DNA of 64,000 bases, from NCBI GenBank assembly GCA_009602735.1, contig WELA01006442.1, positions 393,318-457,317 of the forward strand, read 5' to 3'. The DNA is from Mesotaenium endlicherianum. Its lineage: Eukaryota; Streptophyta; Zygnematophyceae; Zygnematales; Mesotaeniaceae. A model generated the notes under the pieces. The model was not told where the DNA came from. It was given only the letters and a program-made list of their open reading frames with translations, and ran no database searches. Every line of letters begins with the position of its first letter. Position 1 is the stretch's first letter. Below are positions 32,907-44,133 of this stretch, piece after piece. Made by a program: the position numbers and the translations under genes.

Positions 32907-33179
32907 GTCCTTGGGCCCGTGCTGCCTGCTGTTGTGCTCTCTGCTGCTGCTGCCAACGCCAAACGCCTTGTGTTGACCACCACCAGGTCGTGGTCAATGA
33001 GCCCTGCGGGCTGTGCATTGCTGTCCATTGTGAAGGCCAAGAAGGCAGCCGCATGCCAGGCCACTGGCTTGTCCTCATTGTGCCAGGCCACGGTCAAATC
33101 CTTGGAAGAGGGCAGCGGGTTGCGGCTGAGGCCGTCGGCGTCCATGTTGGTTGAGCCTGGGCGGTGGTGCACGTCAAAC

Positions 33180-34353
33180 GTGTACTCCTGCAGAATGAGT
33201 GCCCACCGCGCGTACTTGCTTGTAAGGCGCTCCGACGTCATGAGCCACTTGAGCAGTTGATGGTCAATGACGAGGCGGAAGTGGGTGCCGTAGAGGTAAT
33301 GCTTGAAGTGCACGATCATCCAGACCGCTGCCAGGCACTCCCCCTTATAAGAGCCATAGTTGGCCTCGGCGCGATTGTTGCTGCGGCTGGCATACGCCAC
33401 CACGTGCTCGCAAGCGTCGTGCTCCTGAACCAGCACTACTCCCAGCCCTGCTTGCGACCAGTCGGTGTGGAGGATGAAGGGCTTAGTGTGGTCAGGCCGC
33501 CGCAGCACTGGGGCGCTCACCAGCAGCTCCTTGAGCTTATCAAACGCCACCTGCTGCTCTGTCCCTATACGTAGGCCACCCCCTTCCGCAGCAAATCATT
33601 AAGTGGCTTAGCGAGCTCGCTAAAGCCAGGCATAAAGCGGCGGTAATAATTGGCAATCTCAAGGAAGGCCCTCAGCTGCAAGATGTCGGTAGGCAGCGGG
33701 ATCCCTGTGATGGCCGAGATCTTGGCCAGCTGCAGTGCCAAGCCACTGGAGGAGAGTAGATGCCCAAGGTACTCTACCTCTCGAGTCGCAAAGGTGCACT
33801 TTCCTGGATGACACTTGAGCCCAACGGCCTCCAAGCGGTCCACAACGGCGTTGATGTGTGCCACGTGCTCCTCAAACGTCATACTGAAGACGAGCACGTC
33901 ATCAATATAGCACCAAGAAAAAGATAGCCCTGCCAGCTCCTTATCCATGACCCATTGGAAGGTAGCTGGAGCGTTCTTCAACCCAAAGGGCATCACCCTC
34001 CACTTGTAGAGGCGTTGTGCCCCCCAAAACGCTGTCTTGTGCTGGTCCTTTTCCGCAATAGGTATCTAGTTGAAGCCTTGCCTCAAGTCTAGCATTGAGA
34101 ACCACGTGCACGTGCCAATATCATCAAAGATCTTGTCAGGGGTAGACATAGAATATCTGTCCTGCTCTGTGACCTCGTTCAGCTTACGATAGTCACCGCA
34201 CATCCTCTTCTCAAACCAATTGCCTGAGGCATCCTTCTTTGCCGGCATGACGGTGGGGGCTGTGTAGGTAAAGGAGGACTTCCAAATAAGCTGGTTGTCT
34301 TCCAGTTTGCCTGTCTGCGTGCTGATCAAGCCGTCCTCAAAGTGATTGTAGCG
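33180..34353 (-). pseudogene. Element B reverse transcriptase and RNase H
   Basis: RT blocks: TYTAPTVMPAKKDASGNW, CGDYRKLNEV, LDLRQGFN, MPFGLKNAPATFQ, CYIDDVLVFS (intact), LKCHPGKCTF, YLGHLL and FLEIANYYRRF. RNase H: FILHTDWSQAGLGVVL, YGSYKGECLA and YARWALILQEYTFDVHHRPG. Disabled by TAG codons after TIF (about 34353), after RQGFN (about 34065, where element A has Gln) and after VAYV (about 33562), plus a one-base loss there. The catalytic residues remain, so the copy died by stops and frameshifts rather than active-site change. Confidence 0.88.
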
Positions 34354-35110
34354 GTATCGCTTCTAGAAGATGGTTACATCCGACGTGAGGCGGAGCCTCA
34401 TGGGGTCGCCAGTGTAGCGCCCCAAGTCCTGCATGCCACTGGCAAAGCAAGCATTGCGCCGAGCATCGAGCATCCCTGTCAGCTGCGCTGCTTGCTCCGC
34501 GGTAAGGGTCCCCCCCAGCTTCCATGTAGGGGCTGCTGGGGGCGGTGCCTGCCCTGCACCTGTCGCCTTGTGGGCTGCTGCTGCTGCGCTCTGCCCTCCT
34601 GCTGGCGTTGCTTGTCTGCTGGCAGAGAGCAGCTCGCCTGCTTCTGCTCTTGCTGGCCTCTACTGGCTCCTGCTGGCGCTTGCTGGCACCTGCTGGCTCT
34701 TGCTAGCTCCTGCTAGCATCTGCCCTGTGGCTGCCAGCTGTCCCGTCGGAGCCGCCTACTGGCGTGCAGGAGGAAAAGAAAGGGGGAGCGATGCGGCTCG
34801 CTGGCCCGCAGTGCCCTCTCCCCGGGCCAATGTGGCTCCCTGTCCGGGTGAGTCCTCTCCCTGGGCCGTCCTCCCCCCAGCGCGCCAGAGTTGGCGTTGG
34901 ATGTGGGTGGCGGCTGGTACGGGCGGCAAGGAGGAGCCTGCGGGGCAGGCCCTTCCCTCTGGGAGCGCCAGCGGCTATCGAGTGGAGGGCAAGCGCTGTT
35001 GTCCTCGAAAGAGCTATCATCGGGCGCGTCCATACAACAAAGGAGCTCGGGATGGCGGGCCTCCCGATAGAGGGGAGTCAAGGCCTGCGTCTGCAAAAGA
35101 TCCAAGTCAA
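34354..35110 (-). pseudogene. Element B linker between methyltransferase and RT
   Basis: Proline/alanine-rich low-complexity segment followed by WKLGGTLTAEQAAQLTGMLD and FASGMQDLGRYTGDPMRL, a short block also present in element C (about 53260-53400). No known domain. It contains a short-period repeat on the plus strand (GCTGGCACCTGCTGGCTCTTGC type, 34600-34720). Confidence 0.55.
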
Positions 35111-35128
35111 GATGTTGGCATCAATGAC

Positions 35129-36045
35129 CTACCTCAAAAGCCAAGCGCGGTTGACCTCGGTGATGCCATCCACCTGGGTTAGATGGGCCGGAAAGCCCAT
35201 GGCGCGCTCCATCTCCACGATGCGCGGCCGCTCGTACAGGCCGGAGGAAAGGTCAATGAGCATGCCGCAAGCCGCGCCGATGTAGGCGGCGCTGTCGTAG
35301 CTGCTGACAAAAGTTGGCAAAGCGCGCGTGACATCGCCAAGCACCTCACACTGGGCCTGCAACGGATGGGGCAAGGCTGTAACGCGCTGGGCCAGCCGTG
35401 CAACGTCGAGGATGGAGTCAACGTTGCACGTGTGGAGGGGGTGCGCGGCTGCCAGGGCCTCCAGCATGCTTGGTAGGGCCAGGTTGGTGAAATAGGCGTG
35501 TACGCGGTGGGCAAAGGAGCCAATCTGCGCCGCGTCAATGATCGCCTCGCGCCCAAGGTAGCTGCTGCAGAGCTCAAAGTTGGCGCAAACATTGGCTCGC
35601 TCGTCGCCGCGCACCGCCACATTCTCCAAGACCCACGCGAGGGAGTGAGGTGGCTGGCGCGTCTCAACCAAGTTGAGGACGCAAAGGAGGTGCCAGAAGA
35701 GCGCCGTGTGAGGGCCGCTGAGGGCACCGCCGCGGCCGGCGATGGAGAATCCCTGGCATTTTCAGCCAGCAATGACGAGGTCCACTGGGCCAAGGCGCGT
35801 CACGTGCTCGTCGGTGATGTTGCGGATGTCCATGGGCCACCCAGTCTGCACATGGCGGAAGGCGCGTGCAGGGAAGATGTCGGGGAAGCGCTCGTGAGAG
35901 AGCGCCATCAGACGTCGGGCAACCTGCTGCGCCTCAGGGTCCGGATTGATGTAGACGTAGCGTCGGACGAGAATGCCAGCTTGCACTGTCGCCAGCAACC
36001 CAATGGCGATGCCGGCGAACATCTCCACCAAAACGATGCCGCCAG
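35129..36045 (-). pseudogene. Element B C5-DNA methyltransferase (ECQ lineage)
   Basis: Motif I VEMFAGIAIGLLA, motif II-like YVYINPD, motif IV around KCQGFSIAG (catalytic Cys kept, Pro not present), motif VI WVLENVAV, motif VIII AHRVHAYFTN, motif IX/X MERAMGFPAHLTQV. The frame is broken by a TGA right before KCQ (Trp in element C) and by a frameshift after FSIAG; a TAG follows LLR at the C-terminus, in the same place as in C. About 300 residues, short for a C5-methyltransferase, with a small target-recognition region (between VIII and IX). Same pol position as in element A, but the sequence is only distantly similar. Confidence 0.82.
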
Positions 36046-38040
36046 GTCGCTAATCTAGCTAGTCCGTGTAGATCGGCGTCGGCAGGGCCCATGGCAGGAT
36101 GGCTTAGCTTCGCGGTGGGCGGGTACATAAGGACAACGTTGTACTGGTGTGGGGCCATGCGGAGTGCAGCGACGGCACGGTCGGCGTAGTCGCGCGTAAG
36201 ATGTGGAAGAGGCCCAGCGGCTGGGGCTGGGTGACGCGCGCGTGGGTCTGGTACCGATGCCACCTGTCCTAAGCGTCCTGCAGGATGTGCAAGGGAACAG
36301 GTGTCGAGCGTGACTGGGCCGTGCGCACAAAGATGAGTTGCCACAAGCGCCTAGCCTCGTGATCCTGCGCATGAGAAGCGGCATCCGCCAACTGGTCCAA
36401 AATCGGGCGTTGAGGCAGGTACGGATGCGGGTCGTAGTACGCCTGCTGGCGTTGGTGGAACGGGAGGTTCCCCGGGTTGGCGCTGCCGGCTGGCTCTATG
36501 CGGTAGGCAAACTGTCAGACGCGCACTAGCTGGCGGGGCGTCAGCTGCACCCAGGCACGTAGCTGAGGGTGTAGCGGCTGTTGATTGCCTGGATGCTGGT
36601 GACGGCGCGCCAGATCAGCAACGGCTGCGGCGCGGCAACTGGGTCTGGAGTTGCATGCATGGGTGCTGGTGCAGGCCACCTTGGAGGGAGGGGGACCGCC
36701 AGGCCCGTCATCGGCAAAGTGGCTGCAAGGAACTGGCGAGCGCTAGTTGTACAGAGCGTGAGAGGCGAACGTGGTGGACTGCAAACCGTCCTCTCGGTTG
36801 TCTGCCTCGTGGTAGGGCTGAGTGGCTGCCCAATCGCGGCTGTTGCAATAGGGCGGCATGAGGGACTGACCACATTGGGGCGGAGTCGTGAGGCTGCTCT
36901 CGATGCGCAGGCTGCGCCTGAGCTGCGGCGGGGTGACAGCGCGTCGCCTGCCACGCAGCCCGCGACCCGACTCTGGGTGTAGGATTGAGCGTACGGGGAC
37001 GGCAGTCATTGCAATGCCTGCGACGTTGGCCACTACGCGGGCTGCCTGAGCACCAGTGTTGGATGTGGCGGAGGTGGCTGCGGAGAACGCGTGGGCTTGG
37101 GACCGGTCGTTGCTGGTGCCTCCGTTGTACAGGTGATGCGAGAGGTCGCGATAACTGGCCTCTATGGAGCAGTCAAGCTTGGGCTGGCATCGAGGGCCTG
37201 CGGCACAGCGATAGGCTGCGCCAAACCTGGCGGACGCTGGGCGGCTGAACCCAGGCGGTCCGGCTGAGGGAGTGCGGCCAAATCTTGGAGGTCCAGCAGG
37301 CTTGTCGAAGCCTGGTGGCCTTGTCAGAGTGCTGAACCCTGGGGGTCCCGTGGGTCTACGGCAAATGTGAGCAACGGGAGTGACGGGCCGCGCTTGCGAC
37401 TCAGTCACCTTGTAGGACTCCTGTGGCGCGCGCTTGTACGACTTGTTGTCTATCAGAGGGTCGTAGGCCGCCTGACGCATGGCCTCCTCCTCTCAAGAGG
37501 TCGTGCGGCGGTCGGAGTCGTCAGTGTGCATCGATGACAAAGGTGGCTGCGACGCCATCTGGAACTGCATGGCCACTCCAACTGGTACCTCCTGTCGCAG
37601 GCGGACGTTGGATCGGGCATCTGGCAAGTGAGCCCTCTTGCACGGAGGCTGCGCAGGGGCGAGCGGCAGGCTTGTGCCCGCAACAGCGGCGAAGAGCTTG
37701 TGGGCCCTAGCAGTGGTAGCCAGTGCGGTGGCGGCAACATTGGCGGCTGCGGTCGCTGCCGCTGTAATTCGGCGCATTGCGGCATGCTGTGCTGCGTAAA
37801 TGCGCACTGACTCTTGCGCCTACGTCGTTAGCAGCTCTGCCTGCTGTTGTGGAGTAAGGTGGAGCTTTGCGCTCGGTAGCTCTGGCTCCTCGTCTTGGGG
37901 CTGGAGCAGGTTGGCCTCGATAGAAACGTCGTCCTCCTCTGGGCCGCCCTTGCGTGTCTGTGTGACGCCGGACCAGTCCTCATCGTCGCCGAGCGCTATG
38001 AAGCCGTAGAGGATTGCTGAGGTGGGACGCTGATCTAAAA
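36046..38040 (-). pseudogene. Element B segment between protease and methyltransferase
   Basis: Disordered Pro/Arg-rich region with PPGF units (RPPGF, GPPGF, GPPRF; about 37230-37350), then a block with YDPHPYLPQRP-like wording that reappears in C as FDPRPQPHQR (about 55200). It ends PIYTD-TAG-LD-TAG-RPGGIVLVE leading into motif I. The PIYT-QL motif is conserved in C, where the first TAG is Gln. No known domain. It may be an N-terminal part of the methyltransferase module. Confidence 0.5.
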
Positions 38041-38099
38041 TGTCCATCGGCAACGAGGCCGTGCGCGTGCCTCCCTGTGCGCCAGTCGGGCCGATAGTG

Positions 38100-38480
38100 T
38101 GCTTGCTCTGTCCAGTTATCCACCGCTGCTCCAATAGGGACGAGCACGTCTTGCCCCAGGAGGACGTTGAAGGTGTCAGAGCGCGTCACCAACGCGTGAC
38201 GATGGATCGTTGTCTCGTCCTTGATCCCAAGTCAAAAAGTGAAGATGAGCGCCAGCCGAGTGCGCCCCATCACGAACTCGGATGTGCCAGTTGCAGTGTT
38301 GATTCGCATGGGAGAATCCTCCAGGTCAGCTGAGGAGAGGCCCAACTGCGAGAGATAGCTGTGACTGATCAAAACTGGTTGTGCGCCGGTGTCAAAGATG
38401 ATGCACTGAGGGGCCTACTTGTTGACCAGCATGATCCCTTGCGCGTTGTCTAAAATTGCCGCGTTAGGGCTGCTGATCAG
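38100..38480 (-). pseudogene. Element B retropepsin
   Basis: IIFDTGAQPVLISHSYLSQLGL has the DTGA active site and matches element A (ILLDTGAQPVILG). Downstream FNVLLGQDVLVPIGAAVD matches the second retropepsin half. A TAG lies just before APQCIIFD (Trp in element A), and a TGA lies after IFTF. Confidence 0.8.
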
Positions 38481-39034
38481 CCTGTGCTCGTGCGAGGGTC
38501 GAGCGGGGGCAGAGAGCGTTGCAGTGGAAGCTCTTGCTAACCAACCTGTCCGTGCCTGTGCAGGCCCCAGGGGCACGGGAACGGGAGCATCAGCTGGGCG
38601 GCCTGCCGAGTTGCCTCCAACGTCACGCCAATCTTGGCAAATGACACCGCCGGCATGCGGTGCAGTGCCAGCAATAGCACCTCAGCGTTCAACTCTACCG
38701 TCATCACTGGTGACGCGAGTGCGTGCAGTGCTGGCATGACTGGCGCTGCTGGAGGGTCTAGGACGCGGAAGGAGCAAGGCAGATGTTGGGCTTCCTTCGT
38801 ACGCCGTCCTTGGTCGGGTCTGTTGCGCTTGGACGAGCCTGATGCTCGACTCGCAGCTGCCACAAGCGGGCGCTTGCGTGTAGCCTCGTGAGCTGTCAGA
38901 CCACTGCCGAGTGGGTGTTTTAGTGCGCGGCAGACGAGAGCTGCGGCTGTTGTCCCTGGCGAACCTGGCGCTATTGCAAGCGAAGGCACCAGCGCGTGCT
39001 CTGGCAGGGGCGCTGGCGTCCTGGCGAGGGTGAG
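38481..39034 (-). pseudogene. Element B pol/gag linker, right of insertion E
   Basis: Ala/Pro-rich open segment (MPALHALASPVMTVELNAEVLLLALHRM...) leading into the protease. It is cut at 39034 by the start of element E. Confidence 0.5.
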
Positions 39035-40083
39035 TGTAATGAATCAGTATATTAGTAGATATAATATTCATTTAAATATAATAGTTAATTTAGTTCAGCC
39101 TGCTGAACTCTAGTTAGTAGTCAGTCTGCTGAACTTTAGTTAATAATCAGTTTAATGACTCGGCCAAAAGCAGCAGGCTGAAGTCAACTTAAGTCAGCTT
39201 GCTGACACATTCTTTGACAGCCAGCTGACTTCCGTACTCGGTAGCAGCGAACTGCCTTGATATGTATTTAAGTANTGATATGCATTTAAGTACCACCTGC
39301 TAGATGAATGGCCACATGACATCCCCATGATGGATGGCTATTCGAGATGATGGGAGATGGCGGTGGATTTGGTTAACCGAGGTCCTACCAACGTGGTTAA
39401 CTCCCGGGTAGGCGGTGCCATCGCACTGACCGTTGAACAGTAAACTCATTCCATGTACATATGCTAGGATTGCTCTCGAGTTCGGCATTCGGAAACGAGG
39501 CCAACTCTCTTGTACAGCTTACGGAGAGAACTCTGAATCCAAGGCGAGAAGCCATTGATACGCACTGTCTTCTAACCTTGCTTATGTATGAGTTTACTGA
39601 TTTGCATCATTGATACTAGTTTACTCACATTTGACTTACGAGTATTATTTCCTGCTAGTATATTGTCCTTTGCCGTTGAACTAGTTAACGGAAATACCAT
39701 AAAGATTACTTGCTGATATAAAGATCTTTATTAATTGTTAATCGCCTATTTGGTAAGTCGATTCATGTCAGTGGTATCGGAGCTCTTATCACAGTCTTCT
39801 TTATATGGTAAGGACAAGGTCTCAAACTAGTAACTCCCGAGACATGGAGAACCAGGATAACGAGAATGTCGAAAACCAGGCGGAAAGCCATGTAGCGGGA
39901 AACCGTACCTATTCGGAAGCAGTAGCGGATACTGCAGCTAGGGAGGCAGCAGATGAGGCAGCTGCTATTGCCTCAGTCGCAGCTCAGCAAGCTGAGGAGG
40001 AGATAGCCAGACTAGAAGCTGAACAAGTAGCAAAGGCCGCTGAAGATATACAAAGGAGGGAAGGACAGCCAGCTGACGAGCGC
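39035..40083 (+). mobile_element. Element E: 5' LTR, primer site and start of gag (truncated)
   Basis: The LTR runs from TGTAATGAATC at 39035 to ...CATGTCA at 39770 (about 736 bases, with a single-N join at 39275 between near-identical TGATATGTATTTAAGTA tracts). It is followed by GTGGTATCGGAGC, a tRNA-iMet-type primer-binding site. gag starts at 39805 (MVRTRSQTSNSRDMENQ...) with an Ala/Glu-rich coiled coil, and stops at the N at 40084. The rest of the element and its 3' LTR are absent, so it is either truncated or collapsed in the assembly. Confidence 0.75.
39805..40083 (+). CDS. Element E Gag N-terminus (partial)
   Basis: About 93 residues before the single N at 40084. Starts MVRTRSQ, a start often seen in plant Ty3 Gag proteins. 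Then comes an Asn/Glu-rich tract and an Ala/Glu heptad-like helix (EAADEAAAIASVAAQQAEEEIARLE). The 40085-40140 tail of the open frame belongs to element B sequence, not to this gene. Confidence 0.6.
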
Positions 40084-40084
40084 N

Positions 40085-40616
40085 GCAAGTCCTGGCGCAG
40101 GCGTCGGGACGGCAGCAGGGACCTGCAAGACCCCTGCTAGACCGCCAGGTGGCGCACCAGGGTCGCCCCTGAGGCGCACCAGGCTGGTTGCCAATCCGCC
40201 GGCACTCTCTCTTGCGTGGGGCCCATGCAATGCTCGAGCGTCTCGCTTCCGCGCAAGAAGACCCTGCGCAGCCTCGACAGCGCAGCTTGCGGGGCTGTCG
40301 GGATTTTGCGCGCAGCCAGGGTTTAGGCCCTGGCTGAGCAAGGCCGTGCGCAAGCCGTCGGGCGGCTTCCCGATGATCAGGTTGTGCGGCGGTGTCGGGG
40401 ACGCCCCCACCTGGTGGATAGTGCCTGCCCCCTCCGCCGTCTGCGCTCCTGCCGGGTCGAGCCACCTGCGCACGCCAAGTGGCGACGCCTGAGAGCAGCT
40501 GCCAAATGAAGCTGCAAAGGCTGGCGTGCCAAGGGCGAGGAGGCCAGGTCGCCAAAAGGGACCTCGCGCCGCCGTCCCTGGTGACTGACCATGGGCAACG
40601 ATGACGGTGATGGGGC
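40085..40616 (-). pseudogene. Element B gag C-terminal piece between insertions E and D
   Basis: Minus-strand open segment (GPFWRPGLLALGTPAFAASFGSC... IIGKPPDGLRTALL...). If element D and one CTGGC copy are removed, the frame runs on from the gag piece ending at 47360, which supports its assignment to B. No domain recognised. Confidence 0.55.
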
Positions 40617-40621
40617 CTGGC

Positions 40622-41563
40622 TGTAACGATTTGAGCTTTTTAGGCGTATTTGGGACGTTTTCCCAATTACCTAAAATACGTTATACTATTTATCATAAGT
40701 TGTTTGATAAATGATTGCATCACATTGGATTATTCACCACACACGTGTGCTGATTAATTCCCTGACGATTGGCGAAACGACCGAGATAGTATTGCAAAAA
40801 GCGCCATAACGTAATTCGACTACTTCGCAAAAGTACAACATAAGTATTCATAAAGTTACTTTGAATAATTATGAGATGATAATTTAAGTAATCATTGTTT
40901 GATTAAGTTATTTTGATTGTCATTATTACAAATAATGGACAATCACAGATTTTGGATTACGACTAGTCGTAATACGAAGAAACTGTCGTATCATTAATAC
41001 AAACAAACAGTCGTAAAGTCAAATGAAACGAAATATGCATAGTCGCTTTGCATCCGAGCGGATTCGAACCCGCGACTTTCGTTTGAAACGTTCACACCTA
41101 ACCGATTGGCCAAAATAGCTTTTTATTCTACCGGTTCATGACGAAAGCATGTGTACGCGACTCCGCGATCAATCGCGACTTTTTCGGAAAGTCGCGAGAT
41201 CGCGAAAACGCCCGTTTGGCGCGAAACGGTTTTTCGGAAACCGTCGAAAAGTCTCCAAACGGGCAACTGCGCGTTTCGAGCATTCGGCCGAATGGGACAC
41301 GTCCCTTCGACCGTTTTCGTTGAACATGAACCAGTGCCCTAGGTGGTGACTCGAAGCACTCCAGTGCCTCATGTTGTGCAGGTATAAATACCTGCAGAGT
41401 CATTGTGAGTGCAACTCTCACAAGCACACATTCTACGTTAGTTTTCACTTTTGCTCTTTCGAGTATTCGTCAATTTCCACAAGTATACAGATTTTTCTCC
41501 CACTTGAATTAAATGTTCCTTGAATACCGAGGAAAGATCCTCTCAAAAAGCAGAACCGTCACA
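40622..41563 (+). repeat. Element D 5' LTR
   Basis: Starts TGTAACGATT, ends CCGTCACA. Contains TATAAATA at about 41383, likely the promoter TATA box. Contains an antisense tRNA-like segment (see separate entry). Confidence 0.95.
41046..41119 (-). other. Antisense tRNA-like segment with Pol III A and B boxes inside element D LTR
   Basis: On the minus strand TGGCCAATCGG (41112-41102) fits the A box, and GGTTCGAATCC (41070-41060) is a perfect B box. They are 31 bases apart, the spacing of a real tRNA. The acceptor stem pairs only partly and the T stem has mismatches, so it is a tRNA-derived relic rather than a working tRNA. The same segment is in the 3' LTR (46839-46913) with a changed B box (GGTTCAAATCC). 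Confidence 0.65.
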
Positions 41564-41719
41564 TTGGTATCGGAGCCGATCTCGGTTTCTCCAAGGATTT
41601 TTTTATTTTATTTTATTTTGGTCAAAAAATCTGTCGCATTTTCTGCTGGATTCTTTCGTCGAATCTAACCGATTTCTTAATTCTGTATAGATTCGCCCCC
41701 GATTCGTTTCCAGTTCGCC

Positions 41720-42621
41720 ATGGCTCGCGGTCGTCGAATCGAAATCATCTACATCGACGACGACTCACCCCGCCGGCCTCGCGTCTCGCCGCGTGTTGCC
41801 TCGGCGCCGACTCGGCCGTCGCCGACTTATTCGCCTATGGCTCCGCCCGGCTCGCAGTGCTCGTCGCCCGTCAATCTTCGATCGTACGAGATACTTTCGC
41901 CGGAACGCTTGTCACCCACACCTCCCACCCCCGCCGAACCTCGGAACCACCAACCCGAACCTTCCCGCTCTCGCTCTCCACGTGGCCGGACACCGTCGCC
42001 TCGTGCGCCTTGTGAACGGCCGGATGTCATTGATTCCTTGCCGTTTTCTGAATATGAGCACTACTACCACATGTGGAACGATTATGGGCATTGGATGGAA
42101 TTGCGCGACCAACCCACCCTAGAGGACTATCAAAATGTGCATAGTCCTCGTTTCCGCAACCGTTTGGGTTTTGTCCGTCCGCCCATGCCCGTTCGTGGAT
42201 ACACAACATATCGTGGGAAATTCTAGGAGTTTGCGCGCAAGCCCCAAGAATCCTTGTTCACTCAGGCATACCCGATATAAATATACTTCGAAACGAATAT
42301 ATTTGTATGCCAGTGTTGAGCTTTGCTGAGTTCTTGGAACTCGAGTGCATCCATGATACCATGTTCTTGCACTTTCAGCCGCATGATCCTAACCTTGCCA
42401 AGTGTTACGAACACTTATCTCGCTTACGGAAAATGCACAAGTGTCTTGCACCAATATATATTGCTGCATTCACACATATTCGCGCGTACTTTGACCCGAT
42501 TACTCGATTTCGCGCAAGGACAGCAATGCAAAATGGAATTTTGGTAAAGGACCTCCATATTTCCCACATTCCTCTCAAGGCGAGGACGTTGCTGGTGATG
42601 CATAATGCTTCTTTGGGATGA
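41720..42621 (+). pseudogene. Element D Gag region
   Basis: ATG at 41720 (MARGRRIEIIYIDDDSPRRP...). Ser/Pro/Arg-rich, stop TAG at 42224-42226. Then an open segment 42307-42621 (MPVLSFAEFLELECIHDTMF...) with a helical look and stop TGA (probably CGA). No zinc knuckle is visible. Gag assignment rests on position between primer site and protease. Confidence 0.6.
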
Positions 42622-42624
42622 AGT

Positions 42625-43086
42625 ATGACATTTGGAACGAAAATTTCACGTAAATCATGCTTTACAGTCATTGATTCAGGCGCGTCAGTAAGCTTCATTA
42701 GTGCACGTTTTGCACAAGGGATGAAGTTGTTTCCAATGCTCAAGGACGAGACTCTTTGCCTTGGCGATGGCTCGTTAGCTTGCATTACTGGAATGCTTAA
42801 ATTACCGCTCAGCGTGCAGTCCTTCCATGGGCGTGTACAATTCTACGTAACTGAATTGCCGCATGGAATCGACGCAGTTTTGGGTAATGATTGGCTTACG
42901 CAAACAAGTGCATTGCTTGACTTCAGTCAAAAGACATGCATTGTACGCAAGGGGACCAGGAAGATTTCTCTTCAGTCCCTTAAGCCCGATATGGCCTTGA
43001 AAAGTCCTTCGAAGACTCTTCTATTGTCCATAAAGCAAGCGCAACGTTTGGCAAAGCACGGTCAAATGTTTTCTTTGGATTACTGA
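42625..43086 (+). pseudogene. Element D retropepsin
   Basis: FTVIDSGASVSFISARFA gives the D-S-G-A active site, and IDAVLGNDWL the conserved second-half motif. It ends at an in-frame TGA, and the frame continues to the RT start at 43153. Confidence 0.85.
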
Positions 43087-44127
43087 GACCCGATTCCCCA
43101 GCAACTTCAACTACGCTCTTTACGCAACAACCGATGTTGGACAGTACTGGTCATGAAGAAACACTCACAGCCGAACCTTTTTGCTCTTTTGCAAAAGTAT
43201 AAGTCAGTGTTTCCAACTGAAATACCAGCCGGGCTTCCGCCTGATAGGGGTATTGGACATACCATCCCTCTCGTTCCCGATTCTCAACCGACTTGGCAAC
43301 CGATTTATCGCCTAAGCCCGTTGGAAATGAACGAGATGAAAGATCAAATTAGCGACTTGCGGGAGAAAGGCTGGATTGAGCCGAGCTCTTCTCCATTCGG
43401 GGCCCCCATCCTCTTTGTCCACAAGAAAGATGGGACGCTTAGAATGTGCATTGATTATCGTGCGCTGAACAACATAACAGTCAAGAATCGCTATTCGTTG
43501 CCTCGCATTGATGATTTGTTTGATTCGCTGCAGGGGGCATGCGTGTTCTCCTCGCTTGATTTAGCCCAAGGCTATCATCAGATTCGAATCACACCAGAGG
43601 ATGTCCTCAAAACAGCATTTTGAACGCCTATTGGGCATTTCCAAGACAAAGTCCTAAGTTTTAGACTTACCAATGCACCAGCGACATTCCAAAGTACCAT
43701 GAACGATTTGTTTAGACCTTACTTGGGGAAATTCGTCCAGGTTTACCTCGACAATATCCTCGTCTACTCAAAGAACAGGGACGAGCATTACAAGCACCTC
43801 GAGTTGGTGTTGCAAATCCTTCGTGAGCAGCAGCTGTACGCTAAGCTCAAGAAATGTTCCTTCCTAAAGGATGAACTGTTGTACCTGGGACATATAGTGG
43901 GTTCAAAAGGGGTGCGCCCTGACCCAGCCAAGATAGCGTGTGTCGCTGACTGGCCTGTCCCAATCGATATACATACTGTACGTTCATTCCTCGGGTTTGC
44001 TAACTACTTTTGTAAGGTTATGCAAGATTATTCAGTGATGGCCGCGCCACTCACCGCTCTGACAAGGAAAGATAAGACGTTCATTCGGGATGAGAATACG
44101 CAACATGCGTTTGAGCCCATTAAGTAA
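43087..44127 (+). pseudogene. Element D reverse transcriptase
   Basis: RT blocks: [77 protein letters not shown] and YLGHIV. The catalytic pair is Y-L-D-N, with the second Asp changed to Asn, so it is inactive. An in-frame TGA after KTAF (43621-43623) and a TAA after EPIK (44125-44127) interrupt it. Confidence 0.9.
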
Positions 44128-44133
44128 GCACTC

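Noticed and set aside
41138-41372. Arg-rich open frames in both LTRs of element D (also 46919-47239)
   Set aside because: Six-frame shadows in non-coding LTR sequence rich in CGAAA units; present in LTR only because it is open by composition.
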